A DNA stretch of 64,000 nt. Origin: Gordonia humi. Its GTDB lineage: Bacteria > Actinomycetota > Actinomycetes > Mycobacteriales > Mycobacteriaceae. The translations under genes and the position numbers were made by a program. The stretch is taken from NCBI RefSeq assembly GCF_014197435.1, contig NZ_JACIFP010000001.1, forward strand, positions 248,001 to 312,000, written 5' to 3'. This document shows, in pieces, positions 9,661-19,436 of this stretch (position 1 is its first letter; every line of letters starts with the position of its first letter). The notes beneath the pieces are model-generated. The model saw only the letters and a program-made list of their open reading frames with translations. It was not told the DNA's origin and searched no databases.

Positions 9661-10356
9661 TCAACGCATGAATCGATAACCCATACCGGCCTCGGTGATC
9701 AAGTGCGCGGGCCGGGACGGATCGTCTTCGAGCTTGCGTCGCAGACTCGCGAGGTACACCCGCAGATAGTTGGTCTGCGTCACGTAGGCCGGACCCCACA
9801 CGGCTCCGAGGATCTCGCGTTGGCTCACCAGGTTCCCGTCGGCGCGGACCAGCAGTTCCAGGATCCCCCACTCGGTGGGCGTCAATCGGACCGGGCCGCC
9901 GTCGCGCAGCACCCGGGTCGCCGCGAGATCCACCTCGATCGATCCGGCGCGGACGACCGGACTCGGGGTCGGTCCGGCGACGACCGCCCCGCGGCGGATC
10001 GCGGCGCGCAGCCGCGCGAGCAGCTCCTCCATGCCGAACGGTTTGGTCACGTAGTCGTCGGCACCCGCGTCGAGGGCGGTCACCTTGTCGGCGGCGTCCG
10101 TGCGCGCCGACAAGACGATCACCGGGACGGTGCTCCACCCGCGCAGACCGTGCAGCACGGTGACGCCGTCCATATCGGGCAGTCCGAGGTCGAGGACCAC
10201 CACGTCCGGAGAGTGCCTCGCCGCAGCGGCGAGGGCGCTCGCACCGTCGGCGGCGGTGATCACCTCGAATCCGCGCGCCCGCAGATTGATCCGGAGTGCT
10301 CGCAACAGCTGCGGTTCGTCGTCGACGACCAGGACACGGCCTCGATCGGATGCCAT
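9661..10356 (-). CDS. kdpE: Two-component response regulator KdpE
   Basis: 231 residues, OmpR/PhoB type. The receiver domain (residues 6-120) has the acidic pocket Asp12-Asp13, the phosphoacceptor Asp56 in VVVLDLGLPDMDG and the conserved lysine in DYVTKPF. The C-terminal winged helix is residues 130-228, with LTPTEWGILELLV and TNYLRVYLASLRRKLEDDP. It activates kdpFABC when potassium is scarce. The ATG at 10356 overlaps the kdpD stop as TGATG, a sign of translational coupling, so this start is preferred over the GTG one codon upstream. Confidence 0.95.
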   Translation of the reverse strand: MASDRGRVLVVDDEPQLLRALRINLRARGFEVITAADGASALAAAARHSPDVVVLDLGLPDMDGVTVLHGLRGWSTVPVIVLSARTDAADKVTALDAGADDYVTKPFGMEELLARLRAAIRRGAVVAGPTPSPVVRAGSIEVDLAATRVLRDGGPVRLTPTEWGILELLVRADGNLVSQREILGAVWGPAYVTQTNYLRVYLASLRRKLEDDPSRPAHLITEAGMGYRFMR

Positions 10357-12851
10357 CACACACCTCCCTCACCGACCGGCAGGTCGATCACCATGGTGGT
10401 CCCGCCCCCGGGGGTCGGCGCCGCGACGAGCGTGCCGCCGACGGCCGAGACGAAACCGTTCGCGACCGACAGCCCGAGCCCGACGCCTGAGGTGACACGG
10501 TTCTGATCTCCGTACTGGTGGAACGGCACGAACAGGCGCGGCAGTTCGTCGTCGCCGATGCCTTCGCCGTGGTCGACGACGCTGATCCGGCAGCGCGGTC
10601 CGTCGTCGTCGACGAGTTCCGTGCGGACCTGCACATCGCGGGAACCGTGCCGCAGCGCATTGTCGACGAGGTTGGCCATGGCCCGCTCGAGGAGCCCTCC
10701 GTCGGTGACGGCCCACGGTTCGTCGATCGTCACGACGATGTCGGCCGCCGCGGGATCGCGGAGGGCGACGGCCGCTGTGGCGCGGTGGATCACTTCGGCG
10801 AGGAAGGTGGGTCGCAGCTGCGGTCGGACGACGCCCGCGGCCAGGCGCGACGAATCCAGGAGGTTCCCCACCAGCGACGACAGTTGGTCGACCGACTCCT
10901 CCACCGTGGCGAGCAGTTCGGCGGTGTCCTCCGCGCTGAACGTGACGTCATCACTGCGCAGACTCGATGCGGCGGCTTTGGCCGCCGCGAGCGGAGTGCG
11001 CAGGTCATGGCTCACCGCCGCGAGCAACGCACGGCGCAGTTCGTCGGTCCGGGCCACCTCGTCGGCGACCGCGGCCTCGGCGGCGAGCCGGTCGCGTTCG
11101 GCCGCCGAGGCGACCTGATTGGCGACGGCGGTCAGCACGCGTCGGTCGCCGGCCGCGATCGGCGGCCCCACCGTCTCCAATCGATAGGCGCCGTCGTAGG
11201 CCGGGCAGACGGTGTCCGGCTCCCCGTCCCACACTCCCGCCGCGGTCGCGGTGTCGCCCGCCGCGTCGATGACCCTCACCCCGGTCTGCTGGTAGGTGGT
11301 CCGCACCCGTTCCAAGAGGTCGGCGGCGCCCGCCCCGTCGAGCACCGCGCCGGAGAACAGGGCGAGCAGTTCGGCTTCTCGCACCGCGCGCTGCGCCTGC
11401 ACGCGGCGGACTGTCGCCGAGTCGACGAGCGCCGCGACGGCGATCGCGATCAGGAGCATCACCGCGAGCGTCACCGCGTTGTCGGGTTCGGCGATGGTGA
11501 GGGTGAAGCGCGGGTCGGCGAAGAAGTAGTTGAGCGCCAGTCCGGACGCCACCGCCGACACCGCGGCCGGGGCGACGCCGCCGAGCATCGCGACGGCAAG
11601 GACGCCGACGAAGTACATCGACGATTCACTCGCGAAACCCAGCCAGCGGTCCAAGCCCGCGATGAGACCGGAGACGATCGCCGGGACGACGATCGCGAAC
11701 ACCCAGCTGAGCGGACGGTGGAATCGCGTCTGCCGGAGGTCGAGCGGGTTGGGCCGACGTGCCTGCTCGTGCGTCACCATGTGCACGTCGATGCGCCCGC
11801 TGTCGCGGACCACTCGCGCGCCGACGCCCTCGTCGACCATCCGCTGCCACCGCGAGCGCCGGGACGTGCCGACCACCAGCTGGGTGGCGTTCATTCCGCG
11901 GGCGAAGTCGAGAAGCGCGGTGGGGACGTCGTCGCCGACCACCGTGTACACGCCGGCGCCGAGGTCGTCGGCGAGCGACCGCACCGCGGTGAGATCGGCC
12001 GATCCGACATCGGCCAGCCCGTCCCCGCGCACCACGTGCAGCACACTCAGTTCGGCGCTCGACCGCGACGCGATCCGGCTCGCGCGCCGGATCAGCGTCG
12101 CCGTCTCCGGTCCGCCGGTCACCGCGACGACGACCCGCTCACGCGCCTCCCAGGTGTCGGTGATCGCATTCGCCGACCGGTAGTCGGCGAGCTTGTCGTC
12201 GACGCGGTCGGCCAGCCACAGGAGCGCGAGTTCGCGCAGCGCGGTGAGATTGCCCTGTCGAAAGAAGTTCGCGAGCGCCTCGTCGATCCGAGACGGCTCG
12301 TACACTCGTCCCGCCGACAACCGTTGTCGCAACGCCGCGGGCTCGATGTCGACGAGTTCTATCTGGTCGGCGCCGCGGACCGCCGCGTCGGGCACCGTCT
12401 CTCGCTGGGTCGCTCCGGTGATCTGCGCGACGACGTCGTTGAGGCTCTCCAGGTGCTGGATGTTGACGGTCGAGAGCACGTCGATCCCCGCGTCGCGCAG
12501 CACGTCGACGTCCTGCCACCGCTTGGCGTTCGCCGATCCGGGAGCGTTCGTGTGGGCCAGTTCGTCGACGAGGACCACGCGGGGTCGGCGCGCGAGGACG
12601 GCGTCGAGGTCCATGTCGTCGAGCACGGCTCCCCGGTGGTCGACGCGCCGCCGCGGGACCGTCTCGAGTCCGTCGATCATCGCCGCCGTCGCCGCCCGAC
12701 CGTGCGTCTCGACGACGCCGACCACGACGTCGACGCCGTCGTCGCGCAGCATGTGCGCCTGCGCCAGCATCTCGTACGTCTTGCCGACTCCGGGCGCACA
12801 ACCGAGGAACACCTCCAGCTGTCCCCGCCGCGTCCGGCCGTCTGCCGTCAT
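10356..12851 (-). CDS. kdpD: Sensor histidine kinase KdpD
   Basis: 831 residues, close to the usual length. Residues 8-215 are the KdpD sensor domain with a Walker-A-like GCAPGVGKT (17-25) and VVLVDELAHTNAPGS. A universal-stress-type domain follows at about 230-350. Four short membrane helices lie near residues 385-480, then a GAF-like linker. The HisKA motif AAVSHDLRTPL carries His615, and the ATPase N, G1 and G2 boxes include ANLVDNALRHG and SGVGLGLSVANGFV. It senses potassium or turgor and phosphorylates KdpE. It starts 9 bp after the kdpC stop. Confidence 0.96.
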   Translation of the reverse strand: MTADGRTRRGQLEVFLGCAPGVGKTYEMLAQAHMLRDDGVDVVVGVVETHGRAATAAMIDGLETVPRRRVDHRGAVLDDMDLDAVLARRPRVVLVDELAHTNAPGSANAKRWQDVDVLRDAGIDVLSTVNIQHLESLNDVVAQITGATQRETVPDAAVRGADQIELVDIEPAALRQRLSAGRVYEPSRIDEALANFFRQGNLTALRELALLWLADRVDDKLADYRSANAITDTWEARERVVVAVTGGPETATLIRRASRIASRSSAELSVLHVVRGDGLADVGSADLTAVRSLADDLGAGVYTVVGDDVPTALLDFARGMNATQLVVGTSRRSRWQRMVDEGVGARVVRDSGRIDVHMVTHEQARRPNPLDLRQTRFHRPLSWVFAIVVPAIVSGLIAGLDRWLGFASESSMYFVGVLAVAMLGGVAPAAVSAVASGLALNYFFADPRFTLTIAEPDNAVTLAVMLLIAIAVAALVDSATVRRVQAQRAVREAELLALFSGAVLDGAGAADLLERVRTTYQQTGVRVIDAAGDTATAAGVWDGEPDTVCPAYDGAYRLETVGPPIAAGDRRVLTAVANQVASAAERDRLAAEAAVADEVARTDELRRALLAAVSHDLRTPLAAAKAAASSLRSDDVTFSAEDTAELLATVEESVDQLSSLVGNLLDSSRLAAGVVRPQLRPTFLAEVIHRATAAVALRDPAAADIVVTIDEPWAVTDGGLLERAMANLVDNALRHGSRDVQVRTELVDDDGPRCRISVVDHGEGIGDDELPRLFVPFHQYGDQNRVTSGVGLGLSVANGFVSAVGGTLVAAPTPGGGTTMVIDLPVGEGGV

Positions 12852-12860
12852 AGCGGAATT

Positions 12861-13499
12861 CTATCGGCAGCCGGGACCGACGAGCCCCAGCGCGACGTTG
12901 ACGCCGATCACGTTCACGGTCGGTTCGCCCAGGAAGCCGAGCTGTCGGCCCGTCGTGTTCTCGGCGATGATCGCGCGAACCCTCGCCTGAGAGAGTCCGG
13001 TGACCCGTGCGATCCGCGGGACCTGCAGACCCGCGTAGGTCGGTGAGATGTCCGGGTCGATTCCGGATCCCGATCCGGTGACCGCGTCGGCGGGGACTCG
13101 CGACGGCGGGACGTTCTCGCGCGCGGCGACGACGGCACGTCGCTCCTGCACGATCCGACGCAGGTCGTCGCTGCTGCGGCCGAGATTGCTCGCTCCGGAC
13201 CGGGACGGGTCACCGGGCGCCATCGGATCGCCGACACCGCCGGCGACCCTGGCGTGCAGGTACGGGTCCGGATGCCCGGCCGGAGCCCGCTGGTCGACGC
13301 CGACGAGTCGGGATCCGACTGTGCAGCCGGTGCGGTCGGTGACCGGCGATCCCTCCGCGCTCGTGGCGTCGATGCGGGAGAACGCCCACACGGCGACCGG
13401 ATACGCGCCGCCGACCACGACGGTGAGCGCGACGACGGCGGCGAGACCGACGACGAATTGACGGACGAAGCCGATGACTGTGGTCTTCACAGCGGTCAC
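12861..13499 (-). CDS. kdpC: Potassium-transporting ATPase subunit KdpC
   Basis: 212 residues with one N-terminal membrane helix ([20 protein letters not shown]) and an extracytoplasmic domain holding the family motifs [21 protein letters not shown] near the start of the domain and [20 protein letters not shown] near the end. KdpC stabilises the KdpFABC complex. The GTG start at 13499 overlaps the kdpB stop as GTGA. Length and order match the family. Confidence 0.95.
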   Translation of the reverse strand: MTAVKTTVIGFVRQFVVGLAAVVALTVVVGGAYPVAVWAFSRIDATSAEGSPVTDRTGCTVGSRLVGVDQRAPAGHPDPYLHARVAGGVGDPMAPGDPSRSGASNLGRSSDDLRRIVQERRAVVAARENVPPSRVPADAVTGSGSGIDPDISPTYAGLQVPRIARVTGLSQARVRAIIAENTTGRQLGFLGEPTVNVIGVNVALGLVGPGCR

Positions 13500-15532
13500 C
13501 CCATTCCGGGCAGGAGACGGACGACGAGGTCGATGAGCCAGATCCCGACGAACGGGGTCACCACTCCACCGACGCCGAAGACGAGCAGGTTGCGTCGCAG
13601 CAGCCGCGACACGCTCATCGCGCGGTAGGGCACGCCGCGCAGCGACAGCGGGATCAGTGCGACGATGGTCAGCGCGTTGAACACGACGGCCGAGACGATC
13701 GCCGACTGCGCGGAGTGCAGATGCATGATGTTGAGCGCGCCGAGCTGAGGGAAGACGGTGGAGAACAACGCGGGCAGGATGGCGAAGTACTTCGCGAGGT
13801 CGTTCGCCAGGGAGAACGTCGTGAGCGCGCCGCGCGTGATAAGCAGCTGTTTGCCGATGCCGACCACTTCGATGAGCTTGGTGGGATCCGAGTCGAGGTC
13901 GACCATGTTGCCTGCCTCCTTCGCGGCCGACGTCCCCGTGTTCATCGCGAGCCCGACGTCGGCCTGGGCGAGCGCCGGGGCGTCGTTGGTTCCGTCGCCG
14001 GTCATCGCGACGAGCCGACCGGATGCCTGCTCGCGCCGGATCAGCGCGAGTTTGTCCTCCGGAGTGGCCTCCGCGACGAAGTCGTCGACGCCTGCCCGCG
14101 CGGCGATCGCCGCGGCGGTGAGCGGGTTGTCGCCGGTCACCATCACGGTGCGGATGCCCATGGCCCGCAGTTGAACGAAACGTTCGGCCATACCCGGTTT
14201 GACCACATCTGACAGTTCGACGACGCCGAGCACCCGCGCGGACGGGATCGGGCCAGAGGTCCGTTCGGCGACGACGAGCGGGGTGCCCCCACGTCGCCCG
14301 ATCGCGTCGACGGCATCGTCGACGTCGACCGGGAGCTCGCCGATCCAGGCCCGGACCGAGTCGGCTGCGCCCTTGCGCCACGACACGTCGTCGGCGTCGA
14401 CGCCGCTCATACGCGTCTGCGCCGTGAACGGCACCACCGTCCCGACCGGCCCGTCGTCGACGGTGTACGCGCTGTGCACCAGGTCGACGATGCTGCGTCC
14501 CTCCGGTGTCTCGTCGGCGAGGCTGCACCGGTAGGAGACCTCGGCGAGCTCGGCGTCCGGTACGCCGCGGGCGGCGATCAGTGCGGTGGCTCGCCGGTTG
14601 CCGAAGGTGATGGTGCCGGTCTTGTCCATGAGGAGGGTGTCGACGTCGCCCGCGGCTTCGACGGCCCGACCCGACATGGCGAGCACGTTGCGCTGCACCA
14701 GTCGATCCATGCCCGCGATGCCGATGGAGGAGACCAGGGCGCCGATCGTCGTCGGTATCAGGCACACCAGCAACGCGATCAGCTTGACCGGATCCGCGGC
14801 CTGCCCGGCGAACTGCTGCAGCGGCCCGACGGCGACCACCGCGAGGAGGAAGACGATCGTGAGCGAGGAGAGGAGGATGTCGAGGGCGATCTCGTTGGGC
14901 GTCTTCTGCCGCGCGGCACCCTCGACGAGGGCGATCATCCGGTCGACGAAGGTGTGTCCGGGTTCGGTGGTGATACGGACGACGATGCGGTCCGACAGGA
15001 CCACCGTGCCGCCGGTCACCGCACTCCGGTCCCCGCCGGACTCACGGACGACGGGTGCGGACTCGCCGGTGATCGCCGACTCGTCGACAGTCGCGATGCC
15101 CTCGATCACGTCGCCGTCGCCCGCGATCACCTCCCCCGCCTCGACGACGATGATGTCGCCGACGTGCAGATCCGCGCCGGAGACGCGGGTGGTCTCGCCG
15201 TCGTCGTCGAGACGGCGCGCCTGCGTGTCGCTCTTCACCGCGCGCAGGCTGTCGGCCTGCGCGCGGCCGCGGCCTTCGGCGACGGCCTCGGCCAGGCCCG
15301 CGAAGAGGACGGTGAACCACAGCCAGGCGACGACGGTCCAGGCGAAAACGGACGGATGCCAGATCGACAGGAGGGTCGTGACCACGGCGCCGACGAAGAC
15401 CACGAACATCACCGGGTGACGAGCCTGCTCGCGCGGGTCGAGTTTGCCCGCGGCCCGGGGAAGCGTCGAGATCAGCTGCCGTGGATCGAATGCACCGCTG
15501 CGCACCATGTCGGGGGCCTGGTGAACGGTCAT
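13496..15532 (-). CDS. kdpB: Potassium-transporting P-type ATPase subunit KdpB
   Basis: 678 residues. The catalytic subunit of the high-affinity potassium pump. The phosphorylation motif DKTGT contains Asp303, preceded by the actuator motif ITGESAP and followed by the hinge [11 protein letters not shown] and [19 protein letters not shown]. Seven or so membrane helices are placed as in other KdpB proteins, including [18 protein letters not shown]. The kdpA stop and kdpB start overlap by four bases, as do kdpB and kdpC, so stoichiometry is probably maintained by translational coupling. Confidence 0.97.
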   Translation of the reverse strand: MTVHQAPDMVRSGAFDPRQLISTLPRAAGKLDPREQARHPVMFVVFVGAVVTTLLSIWHPSVFAWTVVAWLWFTVLFAGLAEAVAEGRGRAQADSLRAVKSDTQARRLDDDGETTRVSGADLHVGDIIVVEAGEVIAGDGDVIEGIATVDESAITGESAPVVRESGGDRSAVTGGTVVLSDRIVVRITTEPGHTFVDRMIALVEGAARQKTPNEIALDILLSSLTIVFLLAVVAVGPLQQFAGQAADPVKLIALLVCLIPTTIGALVSSIGIAGMDRLVQRNVLAMSGRAVEAAGDVDTLLMDKTGTITFGNRRATALIAARGVPDAELAEVSYRCSLADETPEGRSIVDLVHSAYTVDDGPVGTVVPFTAQTRMSGVDADDVSWRKGAADSVRAWIGELPVDVDDAVDAIGRRGGTPLVVAERTSGPIPSARVLGVVELSDVVKPGMAERFVQLRAMGIRTVMVTGDNPLTAAAIAARAGVDDFVAEATPEDKLALIRREQASGRLVAMTGDGTNDAPALAQADVGLAMNTGTSAAKEAGNMVDLDSDPTKLIEVVGIGKQLLITRGALTTFSLANDLAKYFAILPALFSTVFPQLGALNIMHLHSAQSAIVSAVVFNALTIVALIPLSLRGVPYRAMSVSRLLRRNLLVFGVGGVVTPFVGIWLIDLVVRLLPGMG

Positions 15533-17211
15533 GCGAGCGCCTCCGCGATCGGTCCCAGCGCCATCGCCGGGAAGAAGGTCAGTCCGGCGACGAGCAGTGT
15601 CGTCCCGAGGAGCAGTGCGCCGTAGACGACGCCGTGGGTCGGCAGTGCGGAGCCGCGTGTCTCGGCAGACGAGTCGCGCGGGGTCTGCGTGGCGAGTCGC
15701 CCGGCGAGGGCCAGCACGAGGACGATCGGCAACAGTCGACCCAGGAGCATCGCGAGTCCGAGGGACATCTGGAACCAGTCGTCGGTCACCGTGAGTCCGC
15801 CGAACGCGCTGCCGTTGTTGTTGGCCGCGGACGCGTACGCGTACAGGATCTCGCTGAATCCGTGGATCGCGTTCGGGCTGCCGGGTGCGCCGTCGTTGCC
15901 GAGTGAGTCACGCGTCGAGCCGAGCAGGGCCGAGATCGAGACTCCGGTCAGGACGAGAGCGGGCATCACCAGCACGTACAGTGCGGCGAGGGTGATCTCG
16001 TGGCGGCCGATCCGTTTGCCGAGGAACTCCGGGGACCGGCCCACCAGGAGCCCGCCGACGAACACGGTGACCATCGCGAGGACCAGCAGTCCGTACAGGC
16101 CGGAACCGACACCGCCCGGTGCGACCTCACCGAGCAGCATGTTCCAGATCAGTCCGCCGCCGCCCGCCGCGGAGAAGCTGTCGTGCGCGGAGTTCACCGC
16201 TCCCGTCGACGTGCCGGTGGTGGCGACCGCGAACAGACTCGATCCGGGTACGCCGAACCGGGTCTCCTTGCCCTCCATGGTGGCGCCCGCCACCCCGGAC
16301 GCGTGTGCCTCGAACGCCCAGACGGCCACGGTCACCGCGAGCCAGACGGTCGCCATGACGCCGAGGAGCGTGTAGCCCTGCCTGCGGTCGCCGACCATGG
16401 TGCCGTAGGTCCTGGTCAGCGATACGGGAATCAACAGCACGGCGATGATCTCGACGAGGTTCGCCAGCGGCGTCGGCACCGAGAACGGGTGCGCCGAGTT
16501 CGCGGCGTAGGTGCCGCCGCCGTTGGTGCCGAGGACCTTGATCGCCTCCTGCGAGGCGAACGGCCCCACTGGTACGTGTGCACGGCTCCCGTCGAGCATC
16601 GTCACATCGACTCCCGTGCGCCACGACTGGACGGCGCCCGCGGTCACCAGGATCGCGGCGATCACGAAGGCGAGCGGCAACAGGATCCGCAGGGTGCCGC
16701 GGACCAGGTCGACCCAGAAATTGCCGAGGTCGCCGCCCCGTCGTGCGGCGATTCCGCGGATGAGCGCGACGGCCACCGCCATGCCGACGGCGGCGGACAG
16801 GAAGTTCTGCACGGCCAGGCCCAGCATCTGGGTGAGGTTGCTGACCGTCGCCTCCGGCGAGTACGACTGCCAGTCGGTGTTGGTGACGAACGAGACGGCC
16901 GTGTTGAACGCCATCGTCGGCGGGACGGCGGGCTTGCCGTCGGACCACGGCGCGACGCTCTGCAACCGCTGCAGCAGGTACAGGACCACCAGCGACGCTG
17001 CGGAGAATCCGAGGACGCTCATCGCGTAGGCGCGCCAGGTCTGACCCGCGCGGGGGTCGACGCGCGCGAGGCGGTAGATCAGCCGTTCCACGCGCAGATC
17101 GCGGGTGCTGCGGTACGTCTTCGCCAGGTAGTCGCCGAGCGGTGCGTGGGCGACGGCCAGCACCGTGACCACGGCCGCGACGGTCAGAACGCCCGACCAG
17201 GTGTCGTCCAC
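15529..17211 (-). CDS. kdpA: Potassium-binding channel subunit KdpA
   Basis: 560 residues with about ten membrane helices. KdpA is the potassium-selective, channel-like subunit related to SKT transporters. Conserved filter-region blocks are present, for example [54 protein letters not shown] and NGSAFGGL, giving the four pore repeats. The GTG start at 17211 is 3 bp after the kdpF stop. Confidence 0.96.
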   Translation of the reverse strand: MDDTWSGVLTVAAVVTVLAVAHAPLGDYLAKTYRSTRDLRVERLIYRLARVDPRAGQTWRAYAMSVLGFSAASLVVLYLLQRLQSVAPWSDGKPAVPPTMAFNTAVSFVTNTDWQSYSPEATVSNLTQMLGLAVQNFLSAAVGMAVAVALIRGIAARRGGDLGNFWVDLVRGTLRILLPLAFVIAAILVTAGAVQSWRTGVDVTMLDGSRAHVPVGPFASQEAIKVLGTNGGGTYAANSAHPFSVPTPLANLVEIIAVLLIPVSLTRTYGTMVGDRRQGYTLLGVMATVWLAVTVAVWAFEAHASGVAGATMEGKETRFGVPGSSLFAVATTGTSTGAVNSAHDSFSAAGGGGLIWNMLLGEVAPGGVGSGLYGLLVLAMVTVFVGGLLVGRSPEFLGKRIGRHEITLAALYVLVMPALVLTGVSISALLGSTRDSLGNDGAPGSPNAIHGFSEILYAYASAANNNGSAFGGLTVTDDWFQMSLGLAMLLGRLLPIVLVLALAGRLATQTPRDSSAETRGSALPTHGVVYGALLLGTTLLVAGLTFFPAMALGPIAEALA

Positions 17212-17214
17212 GCG

Positions 17215-17310
17215 TCAGAACCTCTCGGGGAACAAGAGGGCGACGAAGAGGTAGCCGAGCACCGCGAGCGCCACCACCGCGAGGATCACGTTCACCGTGC
17301 CGCCGCTCAT
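17215..17310 (-). CDS. kdpF: KdpF small membrane subunit
   Basis: 31-residue protein with one hydrophobic helix (VILAVVALAVLGYLFVALL) and the family C-terminus FPERF. KdpF is a lipid-like stabiliser of the Kdp pump. It lies directly upstream of kdpA with a 3-bp gap. Its ATG at 17310 overlaps the stop of the 30-residue ORF upstream by four bases. Confidence 0.9.
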   Translation of the reverse strand: MSGGTVNVILAVVALAVLGYLFVALLFPERF

Positions 17311-17399
17311 CGGGAGCTCCGACGGTCCAGCGCATGCACCACCAGGACGAGCGCCGTGATCGCGCCGCCTCCGACGAGAACCATCACCGCATCGGCCAT
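17307..17399 (-). CDS. 30-residue single-helix peptide heading the kdp operon
   Basis: The ATG at 17399 is preceded by a GGAG-type ribosome site (GAAGGAGCGGTC). The peptide has one hydrophobic helix, VMVLVGGGAITALVLVVHAL, and a basic tail (DRRSSR). Its TGA overlaps the kdpF start as ATGA, the same coupling used between kdpF-A-B-C. It does not resemble KdpF in its C-terminus. I infer a leader peptide or an extra small subunit of the pump. That it is translated is supported by the ribosome site and the overlap only. Confidence 0.55.
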   Translation of the reverse strand: MADAVMVLVGGGAITALVLVVHALDRRSSR

Positions 17400-17545
17400 G
17401 ACCGCTCCTTCTCGTGTCCACAACTCACGAGATCCACGGTCGACCCAGATCCGGCGCACCGCCAGAGGCTTTAGCGCGATCCATACGCCGTCCCAGCGAA
17501 TCTTGACGAGATCTGAGCGCCGCGACGGAATGCACCGCACGCGGA

Positions 17546-17608
17546 GGGAGCGTCACCGCATGTTGACCGGAAGCATCACCACGCGTCGACCGGGAGCGTC
17601 ACCGCATG
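17546..17608. repeat. 17-bp direct repeat upstream of kdp
   Basis: GGGAGCGTCACCGCATG occurs at 17546-17562 and again at 17592-17608, 46 bp apart, with a degenerate third copy (GGAAGCATCACC) between them. The repeats lie about 150-210 bp upstream of the first kdp start codon. They could be a KdpE or other regulator site, or simply repeat debris; direct-repeat spacing near four helical turns fits protein binding. Confidence 0.45.
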
Positions 17609-17610
17609 CA

Positions 17611-17646
17611 GATCGAGCGGAGTCGAGATCTCGACTCCGCTCGATC
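17611..17646. terminator. 36-bp perfect palindrome between gnd and kdp
   Basis: The two 18-base halves are exact reverse complements (first half GATCGAGCGGAGTCGAGA). It sits 18 bp after the gnd stop on the minus strand and is followed by a run of C/G rather than T. It can form a very stable hairpin and could end gnd transcription. The core GTCGAG-CGGAG-TCGA unit also appears in altered form near 19305, so it may belong to a dispersed repeat family. Confidence 0.6.
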
Positions 17647-17664
17647 AATGGGGGGGCAGGTCCG

Positions 17665-19110
17665 CTACGCCTCGATCTCGGTGCGGTCACCGCTCCACAG
17701 GGTGTGGAACGAGCCGTCCTTATCGATGCGACGGTAGGTGTGGGCGCCGAAGAAGTCGCGCTGTCCCTGGATCAGAGCGGCCGGGAGACGCTCGGCGCGC
17801 AGACCGTCGTAGTACGAGAGCGACGACGCGAACGCCGGAACCGGGATGCCCATCAGGGTCGCGGTCGAGACCACGCGACGCCAGCTGTCGACCGCGTTCT
17901 CGACGGCTTCCCGGAAGTACGGGGCCAGCAGGAGGCTCGGCAGTTCCGGGTTCTCGGCGTAGGCCTCGCGGATGCGGTTGAGGAACTTGGCGCGGATGAT
18001 GCAGCCGCCACGCCAGATGGTGGCGAGATCACCCGGCTTGACGTCCCATCCGTATTCGATGCTGCCGGCCTTGATCTGGTCGAAACCCTGCGCGTAGGCG
18101 ACGACCTTCGACGCGTACAGGGCGTTCTTGATGTCCTCGACGAACGCCTGCTTGTCGGTCGGTGCACCGGCGAGCTCGCCGGAGGCCAGTCCCTGCGCCT
18201 GCTTGCGCTGGTCGGCGGCGCTGGAGAGAGCACGTGCGAAGACGGCTTCGCCGATCCCGGTGACCGGGATGCCCAGGTCCAGTGCGCTCTTGACGGTCCA
18301 GCGGCCGGTGCCCTTCTGACCCGCCTGGTCGACGATCACGTCGACCAGCGGCTTACCGGTCGCGGCGTCGACCTGTCCGAGGACCTCGGCGGTGATCTCG
18401 ATCAGGTACGAGTCCAGGTCGCCGGTGTTCCACTGGCGGTAGACGTCGGCGATCTCGGAGACCGGCAGGTCCAGGGCCTTGCGCATGAGGTCGTACGCCT
18501 CACCGATGAGCTGCATGTCGGCGTACTCGATGCCGTTGTGCACCATCTTGACGAAGTGGCCGGAGCCGTCCGCACCGATGTGGGTGCAGCACGGCTCGCC
18601 GTCGACCTGCGCTGCGATCGACTCGAGCATCGGGCCGAGCGACTCGTACGATTCCGCCGGTCCGCCCGGCATGATCGACGGGCCGTTGAGCGCGCCCTCC
18701 TCGCCGCCCGAGATACCCGCGCCGACGAAGTTCAGACCGCGCTCACTCATCGCCTTCTCGCGGCGGATGGTGTCGGTGTAGAGGGAGTTGCCGCCGTCGA
18801 TGATGATGTCGCCCGGCTCCATCAGATCCGCCAGGTTCTCGATCACCGAGTCGGTCGCCGCACCGGCCTGCACCATGATCAACACGCGACGCGGGCGCTC
18901 CAGGGAGGCGACGAACTCCTCCATGCTCTCGGTGCGGATGAAGTCGCCGTCGCCGCCGTGCTCGGCGATCACGGCGTCTGTTTTGGCGATGCTGCGGTTG
19001 TGCAGCGCGACGGTGTAACCGTGACGCGCGAAGTTACGGGCGATGTTCGAGCCCATGACGGCCAGTCCAGTGACTCCGATCTGGGCGCGTGCGGTCGCTT
19101 GGTCAGCCAT
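17665..19110 (-). CDS. gnd: 6-phosphogluconate dehydrogenase, decarboxylating
   Basis: 481 residues, the long NADP-dependent form. It converts 6-phosphogluconate to ribulose-5-phosphate and CO2 in the pentose phosphate pathway. The Rossmann start IGVTGLAVMGSNIARNFARHGY and HNRS loop are clear, followed by IIIDGGNS, the substrate motif GAGISGGEEGALNGPSIMPGG and KMVHNGIEYADMQLIGEAYDLM, and the C-terminal FGAHTYRRIDKDGSFHTLWSG. ATG 19110 is used because the four residues upstream are non-homologous. Monocistronic, with a strong palindrome downstream. Confidence 0.97.
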   Translation of the reverse strand: MADQATARAQIGVTGLAVMGSNIARNFARHGYTVALHNRSIAKTDAVIAEHGGDGDFIRTESMEEFVASLERPRRVLIMVQAGAATDSVIENLADLMEPGDIIIDGGNSLYTDTIRREKAMSERGLNFVGAGISGGEEGALNGPSIMPGGPAESYESLGPMLESIAAQVDGEPCCTHIGADGSGHFVKMVHNGIEYADMQLIGEAYDLMRKALDLPVSEIADVYRQWNTGDLDSYLIEITAEVLGQVDAATGKPLVDVIVDQAGQKGTGRWTVKSALDLGIPVTGIGEAVFARALSSAADQRKQAQGLASGELAGAPTDKQAFVEDIKNALYASKVVAYAQGFDQIKAGSIEYGWDVKPGDLATIWRGGCIIRAKFLNRIREAYAENPELPSLLLAPYFREAVENAVDSWRRVVSTATLMGIPVPAFASSLSYYDGLRAERLPAALIQGQRDFFGAHTYRRIDKDGSFHTLWSGDRTEIEA

Positions 19111-19436
19111 GTGTGTCTCCATCGATAGACGTCTCGCGGTTACCTTCTATATTGCAATGCCGGTCGGGGACGTGGTGGGCGAGCCGACGACGCGACCGGT
19201 GTGCCGTGCGACACAAGGGTCGGTGGATCGGCCGATTGAGCGAGCCCTGGGCCCGCTGCCGGTCGAGGCCTTCGACTCCGCTCAGGAGAACCGCAGTCCC
19301 TCGCCGGTCGAGCGCAGTCGAGCCACCTGACCTGCGACATGTAAAGAAACCTTCGATTTCTTTACATGTCTTCGAGTCGATGTAAAGTTTCTTTCACTCG
19401 ACGGCTCCGTTGCAGGTCAGGACACCTTGTTCTCGC
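19111..19436. other. Intergenic region with repeat fragments
   Basis: 326 bp between gnd and the DUF4143 remnant. No gene is supported. Around 19255-19322 it carries GAGGCCTTCGACTCCGCTCAG and GGTCGAGCGCAGTCGAGCC, short GTCGAG/CTCGAC units of the kind dispersed between genes of related actinobacteria, and then the nested palindrome listed separately. The gnd promoter must lie in the right-hand part near 19115-19170, but no clear hexamers were recognised. Confidence 0.5.
19326..19421. repeat. Nested inverted repeat with AAAGAAA-type AT-rich arms
   Basis: An inner hairpin has 14-bp perfect arms, GACATGTAAAGAAA at 19336-19349 and TTTCTTTACATGTC at 19357-19370, around a 7-base loop. It is enclosed by outer arms CCTGACCTGC (19326-19335) and GCAGGTCAGG (19412-19421). 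A third related copy, ATGTAAAGTTTCTTTCAC, lies at 19380-19397 inside TCGAGT/ACTCGA arms. It ends 16 bp past the 3' end of the DUF4143 gene remnant. Possible MITE-like insertion scar or a complex terminator. Confidence 0.6.

Noticed and set aside
12861..14765. Long minus-strand frame of 634 codons covering kdpC and part of kdpB
   Set aside because: Only the last 212 codons are KdpC. The rest runs antiparallel in phase over kdpB and is Arg-rich, which is typical of a shadow frame in high-GC DNA.
17400..17664. A c-di-AMP (ydaO-type) riboswitch upstream of kdp
   Set aside because: Potassium genes can carry this riboswitch, but I found none of its conserved GGG/GGAUG-type joining elements. Only direct repeats and a palindrome are present.
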